Positions 48,837-58,590 of a stretch of 59,684 bases of DNA are shown here, in pieces. The stretch covers positions 1 through 59,684 of the forward strand of contig NZ_QKWJ01000044.1 of NCBI RefSeq assembly GCF_003353055.1, written 5' to 3'. The translations under genes and the position numbers were made by a program. The notes under the pieces are model-generated. The model searched no databases. It saw only the letters and a list, made by a program, of their open reading frames with translations, and was not told the origin of the DNA. Origin of the DNA: Cupriavidus lacunae (GTDB lineage: Bacteria; Pseudomonadota; Gammaproteobacteria; Burkholderiales; Burkholderiaceae). The first letter of the stretch is position 1; each line of letters starts with the position of its first letter.

Positions 48837-51800
48837 GCCGCGCTCAGTTGCTTCTGCACCAGTTGGAAATACATGCCCTTGCGCTCGATCAGCTCCTCGT
48901 GCCGGCCCTGCTCGACGATGGCGCCTTCATACAGCACCAGAATCTTGTCGGCCTGCATGATGGTGCTGAGCCGGTGCGCGATGATGACCGCGGTGCGCCC
49001 GCGCAGGATCTCCTGCATATTGGCCAGGATGTTGCTCTCTGACTGCGTGTCGAGCGCCGAGGTGGCCTCGTCGAACACCAGCAGACGCGGGTCGTGGTAT
49101 AGCGCGCGGGCGATGCACAGGCGCTGGATCTGACCGCCCGAGAGCCCGATGCCGCGCTCGCCCACGACCTGCTCGTAGCCCAGCGGCAGCTTGCTGATAA
49201 AGGGGTGGGCGTCGGCCATGCGCGCCACCTCCTCGATGCGGCGCCGGTCCGGGCTGTCGTCGCCGCAGGCGATGTTCTCGGCGATGGTGCCCGAGAACAG
49301 CAGGTTGGACTGCATCACGTAGCCCACCTGCGCGCGGTAGAAGGCCGCGTCGATCACGTTCAGGTCGTAGCCGTCCACCGTCATCGAGCCCTCGGTGGGC
49401 TTGTAGAAGCCCACCAGCAGCTTGGCCAGCGTGGTCTTGCCGGAGCCGCTGCGCCCGACGATGGCCACCATCTCGCCCGGCCGGATGGCGAAGCTGATGT
49501 TCTCCAGCACGTAGGGCGTGTCTTCGCCGCCGTAGCGGAAGTACAGGTCCTTCATCACGATCTCGCCCTGCAGGTCGGGCAGCATCACGCGCGACAGCAC
49601 GTCCTGCGGCTTCTGCTCCGGCTCCAGGTCGAGCACGTCGCCCAGGCGCTCCATCGCCACGCCGGCGTCATTGAGCTGGCCCCACAGCGCCACCAGCCCC
49701 ATCAGCGGCGCCAGCACGCTGCCCATGAAGGCGTTGAAGGCAATGAGCTGGCCGATGGTCAGCTCGCGCTCCAGCACCAGCGTCGCGCCCACCCACAGCA
49801 CCGCGATGGTGGTGGCGGCATTGAGCAGCTGGCTTGCCAGCCCGACCAGGATATGGAAGGCCTGGGCCTTGTACTGCGCCTCCAGCGCTTTCGTGTACTT
49901 GCGCTCCCAGCGCAGCCGCACCGGGCGCTCGATGCCCATGCCCTTGACGGTCTCGGCCCCGCCCAGGGTCTCCATCAGGTAGGCCTTGGCATCGGTCGAG
50001 GCGGCGAATACCTCGCGCGCATAGGTCTTGACCCTGGGAGTCACCACCACCGTCAGTGCCGCGATCGGGATCACGAAGGCGATCAGCAGCAGTGTCAGCT
50101 TGACGTTGTAGAGAAACATGATGGTGAAGTAGATAAACACCATCAGCAGGTTCAGCGCCGTGGTCACCGTCGACTCGGTCAGGAAGGCGCGGATGGTCTG
50201 GTTCTCCTGGAAGCGCGCAAAGATGTCACCGGTCTTGCGCTTGGCAAAGAACGACAGCGGCAGCGACAGCGTGTGCTTGAAGAAGTGCGACATCATGGCG
50301 AAATCCATGTTGCGCACCATGAAATTGGCCAGGTACGCGCGGATCGTCGACATCAGCTGCGAGAACACGCTGGAGATGACCAGCCCCGCGATCAGCAGGT
50401 GCAGCAGCCCCACGTTCTGGTGGACCACCACGCCGTCCAGGATGTTCTGGATGATCAGCGGCGGCACCACCCCCAGCATCTGGATCACGAAGGTGGCCAG
50501 GAACAGGTGCGCCAGGATCTTCTTGTAAGGGGCGAGATAGCCGATAAAGCGCAGCCACGGCGAGCGCGACACCGACAGCTGGGTCATGCTCTCGCCCGGC
50601 GAGAACAGCAGGCAGGTGCCGCTCCAGCCGCGCTCGAACTCCTCTGCGCTCATCTTGCGGAAGCCGATGGCCGGGTCGGCCACCCACACCCAGCGCGACG
50701 AGATGCCGTACACCACTACGTAGTGGTAGCCCTCCCAGTGCACGATAAAGGGCATCTCGAAGCCCATCAGCGAATCCCGCGTGCACTGCACCCCTCGCGT
50801 GGTGAAGCCGAGCGATTCCCCCGCGCGCGCCAGGCTGTCGAGCGTGGCGCCCTGGGTGGTCACGTTGGCCAGCTCGCGCAGCTTGCCCAGCGTCATCGGG
50901 ATGCCGTAGTGCCGGCAGATCATCGCCAGGCAGGCCGCGCCGCAATCCATTTCCTCGGCCTGCTCCACCAGCGCGAAGCGGCGGATCAGCTTCTCGCCCA
51001 GCTCCGGTCTGGAATGCAGGTCCAGCAGCACCGGGCGCTTGCGCCGTTCGGCCAGCTTCTTCTGCCGATGCAGTTCGCGGTCCAGCACGCGGATCCGCTC
51101 CTCCAGCACCTCGCGCAGGCGCGGGTTGCGTTCCAGGATCAGCTGCACGGTCTTCTCGGGAATCACCAGCAGGCGCACGTCGGTTTCGGCAATGGCTGAG
51201 GCCAGCTGCTCCTGGCGCATCACGCAGGCGCGCTCGCCGAAGATATCGCCCTGCCCCAGCGTGGCCAGCGGGAACTCGCTGTCCTCTTCGCTGCGCACGA
51301 TCCGCACCGTGCCCTGGCGCACCACGTACAGGCGCCGGTCCTCGCGCCCGTCCTGCTTCAGGATCTCCTTACCGGCCGCCACGCGCTTGACGCCGACGCT
51401 GCGCACCGCGTCTTCCAACTCCTGCTTGTCGAGCTTGCCGCGCAGGTCGAAAAGCCGCGCGACAAAGCCGCCGGCCGAGCTGATCGCGACATAGCTGGTG
51501 ATAAAGGCCAGCGCGGCGGGATTGCCCGCCACCACGGGCTCGCTCACGCTGCGCGGGATCATCAGCAGCTCGGTCTTGCCCGAGGCGCGCACCGACGACT
51601 CATGCCGGTAGTCGCGCAGCAGCGCGATATCGGCAAAGACCTCGCCGGTCTTGCGCACGCCCATGCTGATTTCCTTGCCGTGCTCCTCGTTGAACACGCG
51701 CACCGAGCCTGACTTGACGATAAACAGGCCCGGCGCCGCTTCGCCGGCATTGCAGACGGTGTCGCCAAAGCCGAAGGTCAGCACCTGCGCGGCGTCGGCC

Positions 51801-51955
51801 AGGCGCGCCAGTTCCTCCGGCGCCAGCACCGACAGGATCTCGACGGAAGCTAGGAAGGCGGCCAGGGTCGGGCCGCCTGCCTCCGGCTTCTGCGCGGCAG
51901 TCGCGGCGGCGCCGTCGCCGGGCACGCCGGACTCGCTAGCGGGCTTCGATGACAT
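48833..51955 (-). CDS. Peptidase-containing ABC transporter (C39) with two cNMP-binding-like domains
   Basis: A 1040-aa protein. Two cyclic-nucleotide-binding-like domains come first (about residues 35-150 and 160-290; GEVFADIALLRDYRHESSVR, GDIFGERACVMRQEQLASAI). A C39 peptidase follows (about 325-450) with Cys338 in EEMDCGAACLAM, His411 in WEGYHYVVVYG and Asp427 in WVADPAIG. Then come six membrane segments (about 470-760) and an ATPase (Walker A GRSGSGKT, signature LSGGQIQRL, Walker B LLVFDEATS). It should cut GG-type leaders while exporting the core. It overlaps the PPIase gene by 20 bases. Confidence 0.93.
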   Translation of the reverse strand: MSSKPASESGVPGDGAAATAAQKPEAGGPTLAAFLASVEILSVLAPEELARLADAAQVLTFGFGDTVCNAGEAAPGLFIVKSGSVRVFNEEHGKEISMGVRKTGEVFADIALLRDYRHESSVRASGKTELLMIPRSVSEPVVAGNPAALAFITSYVAISSAGGFVARLFDLRGKLDKQELEDAVRSVGVKRVAAGKEILKQDGREDRRLYVVRQGTVRIVRSEEDSEFPLATLGQGDIFGERACVMRQEQLASAIAETDVRLLVIPEKTVQLILERNPRLREVLEERIRVLDRELHRQKKLAERRKRPVLLDLHSRPELGEKLIRRFALVEQAEEMDCGAACLAMICRHYGIPMTLGKLRELANVTTQGATLDSLARAGESLGFTTRGVQCTRDSLMGFEMPFIVHWEGYHYVVVYGISSRWVWVADPAIGFRKMSAEEFERGWSGTCLLFSPGESMTQLSVSRSPWLRFIGYLAPYKKILAHLFLATFVIQMLGVVPPLIIQNILDGVVVHQNVGLLHLLIAGLVISSVFSQLMSTIRAYLANFMVRNMDFAMMSHFFKHTLSLPLSFFAKRKTGDIFARFQENQTIRAFLTESTVTTALNLLMVFIYFTIMFLYNVKLTLLLIAFVIPIAALTVVVTPRVKTYAREVFAASTDAKAYLMETLGGAETVKGMGIERPVRLRWERKYTKALEAQYKAQAFHILVGLASQLLNAATTIAVLWVGATLVLERELTIGQLIAFNAFMGSVLAPLMGLVALWGQLNDAGVAMERLGDVLDLEPEQKPQDVLSRVMLPDLQGEIVMKDLYFRYGGEDTPYVLENISFAIRPGEMVAIVGRSGSGKTTLAKLLVGFYKPTEGSMTVDGYDLNVIDAAFYRAQVGYVMQSNLLFSGTIAENIACGDDSPDRRRIEEVARMADAHPFISKLPLGYEQVVGERGIGLSGGQIQRLCIARALYHDPRLLVFDEATSALDTQSESNILANMQEILRGRTAVIIAHRLSTIMQADKILVLYEGAIVEQGRHEELIERKGMYFQLVQKQLSAA

Positions 51956-52688
51956 GTTCCTGCGCCCTGGCCATCAGCCAGTCCTCGCGCAGCAGGCGGC
52001 GCACTTCCACCGCCACGTCGCTGTCGAGCGTGGCCGGGTGCTTGTCGCGCACCAGGAAGACCTCGAAGAACGAGCGGTCAGCCGCCGGGAACGGCCCCAG
52101 CAGGTCGCCGGGCTCGGCGTTGAAGACCTTGGCCTCGATATCGGTCTTGAGCGAGCCGCGCAGCACCTTGCCGATCTCGCCGCCGCGCTCGCGCGTGTCG
52201 GCGATGGAATGCTCGCGCGCCATCTCGGCAAAGGCCTCGGGGTCGTCCTGCAGGTACGATATCAGCTCCTTGGCCTTGCCCTCGCTGTCGACCACGATAT
52301 GGCTGACCTCGATGCTGTCGAAGCGCGGCGAGTTGAGCGCAAAGTACTCCTGCACCGCGGCCTCGCTGCACACCTGCTCCATCATCCGTTCCTGGTACAG
52401 GCTGTCGGTGATGAAAGCCTCGAACTCGTCCAGGCTGACGTTCAGCGCATCCAGGTAGTGATTCATGTCGGCGGCGCGGTGCAGGCCCTGCACGCGGCGG
52501 AACTGGTCGGCGCGCTCCTGGATCTCCTCCGGCGTGACCGCCAGGCCCTGCCGCCTGGCTGCGTGCACGGTCAGCTTGTCGCGCACCATCTGCTCGACCA
52601 GCCCTTCGAACTGCCCGGTCAGCTTGAGCATGCGCACGAACTCCTCGACGCCGAGCACCTCGTCGTCGATACGCACAATGCCAGTCAT
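51936..52688 (-). CDS. Parvulin-type peptidyl-prolyl isomerase of the export operon
   Basis: A 250-aa protein with an N-terminal helical SurA/PpiC-like chaperone part (EEFVRMLKLTGQFEGLVEQM, YLDALNVSLDEFEAFITDSL) and a parvulin domain (SIEVSHIVVDSEGKAKELIS, FAEMAREHSIADTRERGGEI, FNAEPGDLLGPFPAADRSFF). There is no signal peptide, so it appears cytoplasmic, unlike PpiD or SurA. It may keep the precursor competent for export. Its 3' end overlaps the transporter gene, so translation is coupled. Confidence 0.85.
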   Translation of the reverse strand: MTGIVRIDDEVLGVEEFVRMLKLTGQFEGLVEQMVRDKLTVHAARRQGLAVTPEEIQERADQFRRVQGLHRAADMNHYLDALNVSLDEFEAFITDSLYQERMMEQVCSEAAVQEYFALNSPRFDSIEVSHIVVDSEGKAKELISYLQDDPEAFAEMAREHSIADTRERGGEIGKVLRGSLKTDIEAKVFNAEPGDLLGPFPAADRSFFEVFLVRDKHPATLDSDVAVEVRRLLREDWLMARAQEHVIEAR

Positions 52689-52766
52689 TTTCTCGGCTCC
52701 TTTGACGCCCGGCGCGGTTGCGCGGCCAGGCTGTCCAGACGTGCTGTTCTAGTCTTCCCCGCTACG

Positions 52767-54149
52767 CTAGCCAGCCACCTCGCGGAAGGGGTCCAGCCCC
52801 AGGTCGATCAGGCGGCGTTCGCGCACCACGATCTCCGCCGTGGCGGTCATGCCGTAGCGCAGCGGATACTTGTTGTCGGCCACGGCATAGTAGTCGCGTG
52901 CCAGCCGCACGCGGCCCTCGTAGACCGGCTGCTTGTCAGGCCCGCCCGGCTTGGTGGCGGGCGAGATGAACTCCAGCGTGCCGTCGATGATCCCGTAGCG
53001 CTGGTACGGGAAGGCATTGAACTTGAGCTTGACGGGCAGCCCCTCGCGCAGGAAGGCGCGGTCGCGCTCGGCAATCACGATCTTCACTACCGGGCGCGCA
53101 TCCTTGGGGGCGATGCCGCCCAGCGGCGTATTGGCCTGCACCTTGTCGCCACGCTGGGTCGAGGTGACATCGGTGATCACGCCCGACACCGGCGCCAGGA
53201 TCAGCAGGAAGTTGTCCTTGTCGATATTCTCGAAACGGATGCGCGCCGCCGCGTCCGCCACCAGCCGGGCGGTCTGCACCTGCAGGCGCAGCTTGTCTTC
53301 GGTGTTGGCGATCTCGCGCAGGGCCGCGTCGTACTGCACGCGCAGCCCGGCCAGGTCCTGGCCGCTGCTTTCAAGCTCGGAACTGGCCTGCGTGAGCTCG
53401 CGGCCCAGGCGTGCGTCCAGCTCGGTCAGCCGCGACTGCGCCACGCGCAGGTTGTTCTCCGCGTCCTGCGCCGCGGCGCGCTTGGCGTCCACCTGCGACT
53501 GCGAAACCCCACCGCCGCCCGGCAGCGCCAGCAGGCGCGCATAGCGGTCCTGCTCCTGGCGCGCGAACTCACGCGCGCGGCGGGCGTTCTCGAGGTTGCT
53601 GCGCGCTTCCTGCAACTGGGCGCGTTGCTGTTCGGCGAGCCGCGTGGTGCCTTCGGCGATGCGGGTCTCGTGCTGGCGCGTGGCCACGTCGATCTGCTGC
53701 TTGAGCGCCGCCGCGCGGCGTTCCATCAGCGCCTTCTTGTCGGGGAACTGCTTCCACTCGCGCTCGGAGTCTTCCAGCTTGAGCTGCGCCTCCAGCGCAT
53801 TGGCCGCTGCCTCGATCGCGCCGCGCGCATTCAGGCGCGCCAGCACGTCGTCCTTGGACACGGGTTGCCCTTCGGCCACGTAGAGGTCGGCGAGCTCGCC
53901 GTCAACCGGGGCATAGAAGCGCCGCACCTCGGATTCCGGCGCCAGCGTGCCCGGCGCCGTGACAATGACATCGGCATGCCCGACGAAGGACCATACCAGT
54001 CCGCACAGCACTAGTGCGAAGGTTGTCACGATGGTCAGCATGCCCAGGCGCGATGGCTCGGCGCTCAGCAGGCCGATGCCTTCGGCGCCATGATCTTCCA
54101 GCGCCTCGGAAAGTGGCTTGAGACCGCCCTGGCGGGCATCGTCCTTCAT
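52767..54149 (-). CDS. HlyD-type membrane fusion (adaptor) protein
   Basis: A 460-aa type I secretion adaptor. One membrane segment (about residues 37-56, MLTIVTTFALVLCGLVWSFV) is followed by split lipoyl halves (YAPVDGELADLYVAEGQPVS and ILAPVSGVITDVTSTQRGDK) around a long coiled-coil hairpin (about 105-305), and a beta-barrel end with GMTATAEIVVRERRLIDLGL, the HlyD signature region. Bridges the C39 transporter and the TolC-type protein. Overlaps the FHA gene by four bases. Confidence 0.93.
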   Translation of the reverse strand: MKDDARQGGLKPLSEALEDHGAEGIGLLSAEPSRLGMLTIVTTFALVLCGLVWSFVGHADVIVTAPGTLAPESEVRRFYAPVDGELADLYVAEGQPVSKDDVLARLNARGAIEAAANALEAQLKLEDSEREWKQFPDKKALMERRAAALKQQIDVATRQHETRIAEGTTRLAEQQRAQLQEARSNLENARRAREFARQEQDRYARLLALPGGGGVSQSQVDAKRAAAQDAENNLRVAQSRLTELDARLGRELTQASSELESSGQDLAGLRVQYDAALREIANTEDKLRLQVQTARLVADAAARIRFENIDKDNFLLILAPVSGVITDVTSTQRGDKVQANTPLGGIAPKDARPVVKIVIAERDRAFLREGLPVKLKFNAFPYQRYGIIDGTLEFISPATKPGGPDKQPVYEGRVRLARDYYAVADNKYPLRYGMTATAEIVVRERRLIDLGLDPFREVAG

Positions 54150-56764
54150 GGCTTCCCCGCTTCCTTTGGCGCCGCGGCTGGTGCGGCTGCTGCAGCCGGC
54201 TCCGGCGCCTTGCCGGTGTCTTCACCGCCGATCAGCTCCAGCTTGGTCTTGAGCACGGCCGGATCGAGCACGGTGCGCAGTTCGCGCAGGGCGTGCCGCT
54301 GCTGGTCGGCCTCGGCGCGGATTTCTTCCTCGACCTTGGCCAGCTGCGCCAGGTCGGCGCTTTCCCCCGCGCGCAGCTGCGTGAAGATGCGCATGCCGTG
54401 GCGCGCGTCGTCCTGCGCCTGCGACAGCAGCCGTGCCTGCGCGCGGAACTTGGGCGAGATGCCGGCCTCGAGCCGCTGCTCGCCGCCGATCACGCCGTTG
54501 CTGCGGTATTGCTTCCACGCCGCGACGGCGCTCGTCATCAGTTCGCGCGCGCGCCGCAGGGCGCTGTCGCGCACGCCGTTGACGTCGGCCTCGACTGCCT
54601 TGGCGAAATAGCGGTCCTCATCGGCATCGAGCATGGCGTAGAAGCCCAGCAACCGGTCTTCGTAGCCCTTGGTGCCGCGCGCCGCCTGCAGCTCCGCGTA
54701 CTGCGAAACCACCCTCTGCTTGTGCGCCAGGTCGCGCGCCAGGTCGTCGGCCCACCGGCCGCCGCCGATCTGCCTGAGCCCCGCGATCGCCGCAGTGCTG
54801 TCGCCCTGCTGCCACGCCCTGGCCACACTTGCATACTGGCTTGCCATCTCCGGCGGCGGCAGGCGCGCCGCCAGGCTGGCGAACTGTGCCTGGAACGGCG
54901 GCGTGGCAAAGCGGCTGTCGGCCAGCCGCGCCACCAGCGGCCCGGGCCGACGCGCGCGCAGCGCCTGCATCAGCGCGGTGTAGCGGTCCAGGTCCGACTG
55001 CACGCGGTCCAGCCCCGCCAGGCGCGGGTACTTCTCGCGGTACTCGGCGATGACCGGCTGCAAGGCCTCCGGGCGGTCGCGGCCGAGTTCGGCAGTGATG
55101 GTGGCATTGAGCCGGTCGATCGCCGCCAGGTAGACCGAGGCGTCGTTCTGCAGCCGGCGCACATCGCTGAGCGCATCGGCATAGAGATCGCGGAAGGCCG
55201 GCACATCGCCCGCGATGCGCCCGAGCGCGCGCTGGTGCGCGGTGGTGTCCTGGTTCCAGTACGCCAGCAGTTGCCGGATCGGCGCCTCGTCGGTGTAGAG
55301 GCGGACCGGCGCGTCGGCGCCGCGCTGCGCGGTGAAGCGTTCGAGCCTGCCGATCCAGTCGAGCTCTGCCACCAGCGGCCGCGCATCGGCATTGTGCGTG
55401 CTGAGCTTGCGCATCTGCGCCAGCGCGGCATCGGCACCGGTGAAATCGCCGGACTTCAGCCTGGCGGCGAAGTCGGGCACGTAAGCCCGCAGCAATGCCT
55501 CGGTGCCGATGCCCTGGATCTGGGTATCGTCGGGATGGCGCGCCAGGTAGCTGTCGGCGGCCTGCGCCGCACCCGCGTGGTCGCCGGCGGCGAACAATGC
55601 CTGCACCTCGCGCTCCGGCGCGCCACGCCAGTAGACCGCCGCGCCCGCCAGTACCGCGAGCAGCAGCAACGCCCCACCCCATCGCGCCGCGCGCCGCGTG
55701 CGCGCCGGATCGTCCAGGCCGAACAGCCTGGCTCCCTCCGCCAGCAGCAGCGCGGCACGACTGCGCTTGCCGCGTGCCTGCGCGCCTTCGTGTGCTGCCG
55801 TGGCCGCCGCGGCCAGGGCCTCGGCCTCGGCGTTGACCTCGTCATCCTGATGCGCCGCGTAGTCGACGCAGAAGATGTCGAGGAAGGAATCGGGTGCGCC
55901 GACAAAGGTGGTGCGGTCGTCCTCGTCGCGCGCGGATGGTGCCGGCGACGCGGGCGGCGTGTCCGGCGCGGCCATGGGCTGCAGCATCGAACGCGTCGCC
56001 GTGACATCGCCATCGCCGGTGCGCTGGACCTGCGCCTTGTAGACGAAGTGGTTGCCGCCAAAGGCGATCAGGTCGCCGTCGTCCAGCGGCACGCCGTGGT
56101 CCGCCAGGCGCTTGCCGTTGACGAAGGTGCCGTTGGTGCTGCCCAGGTCTTCCACGAAGGGCACGCCGCCCTTGAGGTACACATGCGCGTGGCGCCGCGA
56201 CAGGTAATTGACCTGGTGCGGATAACTGTCGCGATAGCGCGCGAAGGCATCGTCGGCCTTGCTGATCAGGTATGGGAACTGATCCACGTGCAGCGGCTGC
56301 AGCCCGACGTCATCGCGTTCCGGCACCAGCGTCAGCGCCACCCGCGGCGGCTCGGGCTGCGGCGCGCGCGGCGACAGCCGGACCCGGAACGACAGCGCCG
56401 GCCCGAAGGCCACCTCGTCGCCATCGCTGAGCTGCGCCGGCAGGCGCGCCACCGCCGCGCCGTTCACGCGCGTGCCGTTCTTGCTGCCGAGGTCCGCGAC
56501 GTAGACTGCGCCATGCTCGGCAAAGATGCGCGCATGGCGGCGCGAGAGCGGCGCGGCCAGGTCTTCCGGGTAGGCGGCGAACGGCAACTCGCTGCGGCCG
56601 ACGGCGAACAGGTCTTCGTCGATGCGGATCTCACCCAGCTCGGGGCGCGCCACGGGCGTCAGGAACACATCGAATTCCTGCGCCAGATCCTGAGAGAACT
56701 CCCGAGCGAATCCCTGGGCCATTTTCACCGGCATTTCCATGATCAGTGCTTCGTCAGGAGCCAT
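54146..56764 (-). CDS. Tandem-FHA single-pass membrane protein
   Basis: An 872-aa protein. Two FHA domains (about residues 50-130 and 155-245) each keep the phosphothreonine-binding residues: FAVGRSE, LSRRHARI, DLGSKNGTRVNG and LSRRHAHV, DLGSTNGTFVNGKRL. A Pro/Asp-rich linker leads to one membrane segment (363-379) and about 490 residues of Ala-rich helical repeats, probably periplasmic, ending in an Ala/Pro tail. It could couple a phosphorylation signal inside to the secretion apparatus outside. I know no close characterised relative. First gene of the export block; start ATG 56764 or 56740. Confidence 0.85.
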   Translation of the reverse strand: MAPDEALIMEMPVKMAQGFAREFSQDLAQEFDVFLTPVARPELGEIRIDEDLFAVGRSELPFAAYPEDLAAPLSRRHARIFAEHGAVYVADLGSKNGTRVNGAAVARLPAQLSDGDEVAFGPALSFRVRLSPRAPQPEPPRVALTLVPERDDVGLQPLHVDQFPYLISKADDAFARYRDSYPHQVNYLSRRHAHVYLKGGVPFVEDLGSTNGTFVNGKRLADHGVPLDDGDLIAFGGNHFVYKAQVQRTGDGDVTATRSMLQPMAAPDTPPASPAPSARDEDDRTTFVGAPDSFLDIFCVDYAAHQDDEVNAEAEALAAAATAAHEGAQARGKRSRAALLLAEGARLFGLDDPARTRRAARWGGALLLLAVLAGAAVYWRGAPEREVQALFAAGDHAGAAQAADSYLARHPDDTQIQGIGTEALLRAYVPDFAARLKSGDFTGADAALAQMRKLSTHNADARPLVAELDWIGRLERFTAQRGADAPVRLYTDEAPIRQLLAYWNQDTTAHQRALGRIAGDVPAFRDLYADALSDVRRLQNDASVYLAAIDRLNATITAELGRDRPEALQPVIAEYREKYPRLAGLDRVQSDLDRYTALMQALRARRPGPLVARLADSRFATPPFQAQFASLAARLPPPEMASQYASVARAWQQGDSTAAIAGLRQIGGGRWADDLARDLAHKQRVVSQYAELQAARGTKGYEDRLLGFYAMLDADEDRYFAKAVEADVNGVRDSALRRARELMTSAVAAWKQYRSNGVIGGEQRLEAGISPKFRAQARLLSQAQDDARHGMRIFTQLRAGESADLAQLAKVEEEIRAEADQQRHALRELRTVLDPAVLKTKLELIGGEDTGKAPEPAAAAAPAAAPKEAGKP

Positions 56765-56993
56765 GATTCCAGCGAGCCAACAGCGCGGCTGCCGCGGCGG
56801 CAGGCCAGGGGGGGTGAAGCGACTAAGAACATAGTAGGCGACGGCTTAGGCTAGTCAATCGGCCGCGGGACGCGCGGTTGGCATGGTAGCGGCACATGCG
56901 GCAGGGCAAGTGGCCAGGGGGTGCAGACGCGTTGCGCAACGCGTTGCGTACGCCGGCATCACCTGCACACCGACGCAGCACCGTGGGCGGCAC

Positions 56994-58457
56994 TTATTGC
57001 GGCGGATTCAAGGCCGTGTTGCGCACATCCGTATCGGGCCAGCCACCGCCAAGCGCCTTGTACAGCGTGACGGTATCGGCCAGGATCTGTTGGTGGACCG
57101 CCAACAATTGCAGTTGCGCGGCCAGCAGCGAGCGCTCGGTCTCGAACACTTCCAGCTGCGAGACCACCCCCTCCTTCAGTTGCGCCTCGATCTGCGCGGA
57201 CACGACGCGCAGCTGCTCCACCTGCTGCTGCAGTTCGATGCGCTGCTTCTTGTGCGCGTCGACATTGACCAGTGCGCTTTCCACCTCTTCGAACGCGGTC
57301 ATCACGGTGCGGCCATACTCGTTTTCCGCCACGCCCACCTGCGCCTCGGTGGTCTTCACGCGCGCGCGGATGTTCGGGTCGAGCATCGGCAAGTTGATGC
57401 TGGGCATGAAGCCGAAGGTGAAGGACTTGAGCAGGTCGCTCAGCGCAAAGCTGGCGGTGCCGCCACGCGCGGTCAGGCTGATGGAGGGCAGTTGCGCCAG
57501 GCGGGCCTGGCCGACGATGTGGTAGGCCGCCAGCACGCGGTACTCCGCCGCCACCACATCCGGGCGGCGCGCCAGCAGCTGCGAGGGCAGCCCGGCCGGC
57601 ACCACGGGCGGCTGCACGCGGTCCTGCAGCCGGCCCGCCGGCACCTTGAGATTGCCGGCGGGCACGCCGACCAGCGTGGCCAGCGCGTTTTCCGCCACAT
57701 CGCGCGAACGGCGCAGTTCCAGCAGGTCCTTGTTCAGGCGGTTGATTTCCGCCTGCTGCTGCATCACGCGGATCTTGGGCACCAGGCCGTTCTGGTACAT
57801 GGCCTGGTAGGTGGACAGGATCTGCCCGTTCTTGGCCACGGTGCGCGTCTGCTGCTCGATCTGCTCGTCGAACTGCAGGATCTGGAAGTAAGTGGTCGAT
57901 ACATTGGACACCAGCGTCAGGTAGCCGGCGCGCCAGTCGGCCTCCGTCGCGCGGAACTCGGCAGTTTGCGCCTGCACGCCCTTCTCGACCTTGCCCCAGA
58001 TATCGATATCCCAACTCAACTGGGCAGCGGCGTTATAGGTCCAGGTGGATTTTTGCCCGGTGCTCTTCTCGAAGCTTGCGCCGGCACCGATATCGATCAC
58101 CGGCAATGCGCCGGCGCGGGCCTCGCCGATCTGCGCGTTGGCCACGCGGATGCGCGCCGCCAGCACCTTGATGTCGTAGTTGCCGGCAAGCGCCTGGTTG
58201 ATCAGCTTGTTCAGGTAGGGGTCCTTGAAGCCGACCCACCAGTTTGGCTGCACCGTTTCCGCCGGCGATACCGTGATCGAATCCTGGCGCGACCATTCCG
58301 TCTTGGCCGGCGTTTCCGGGCGCTGATACACCGGCGGCCGGAAGTCGGCGCAGCCCGCCAACAGCGCCGCGCAGGCCGCCAGCGCGGTCAGCCAGGCAGC
58401 GCGGCGCGGCGCGGGGGTTGACGCAACCCCGGTCGAGGCAGTGATGGATTCAGGCAC
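56994..58457 (-). CDS. TolC/NodT-type outer-membrane efflux lipoprotein
   Basis: A 487-aa outer-membrane factor. GTG 58457 has AGGAAG upstream and gives a signal peptide with lipobox LAACAALLAGC. The two-repeat OEP structure is visible: WWVGFKDPYLNKLINQALAG, LPVIDIGAGASFEKSTGQKS, LSWDIDIWGKVEKGVQAQTA and, in the second half, ARRPDVVAAEYRVLAAYHIV and LFDLARGG-like PMLDPNIRARVKTTEAQVGV. This NodT/CusC branch usually pairs with RND pumps; here its partner is the HlyD/C39 system. It is separated from the peptide genes by a strong terminator. Confidence 0.92.
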   Translation of the reverse strand: MPESITASTGVASTPAPRRAAWLTALAACAALLAGCADFRPPVYQRPETPAKTEWSRQDSITVSPAETVQPNWWVGFKDPYLNKLINQALAGNYDIKVLAARIRVANAQIGEARAGALPVIDIGAGASFEKSTGQKSTWTYNAAAQLSWDIDIWGKVEKGVQAQTAEFRATEADWRAGYLTLVSNVSTTYFQILQFDEQIEQQTRTVAKNGQILSTYQAMYQNGLVPKIRVMQQQAEINRLNKDLLELRRSRDVAENALATLVGVPAGNLKVPAGRLQDRVQPPVVPAGLPSQLLARRPDVVAAEYRVLAAYHIVGQARLAQLPSISLTARGGTASFALSDLLKSFTFGFMPSINLPMLDPNIRARVKTTEAQVGVAENEYGRTVMTAFEEVESALVNVDAHKKQRIELQQQVEQLRVVSAQIEAQLKEGVVSQLEVFETERSLLAAQLQLLAVHQQILADTVTLYKALGGGWPDTDVRNTALNPPQ

Positions 58458-58590
58458 GATGTCTTCCTGCGTGCGACGGCGGCGGGCGGGATGCGCTGGA
58501 GATACCCCAAGGCATGCCGGGGCCGCGAAGTCTGTCTGTATTGTGGTGCGCGCTGGCGCGCGCTCCAACCCCGATATGCAAGGGGTCAAC

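Noticed and set aside
54293..56854. An 853-codon plus-strand open frame opposite the FHA gene.
   Set aside because: Arg/Gly/His-rich shadow of the FHA protein; no domain and no ribosome site.
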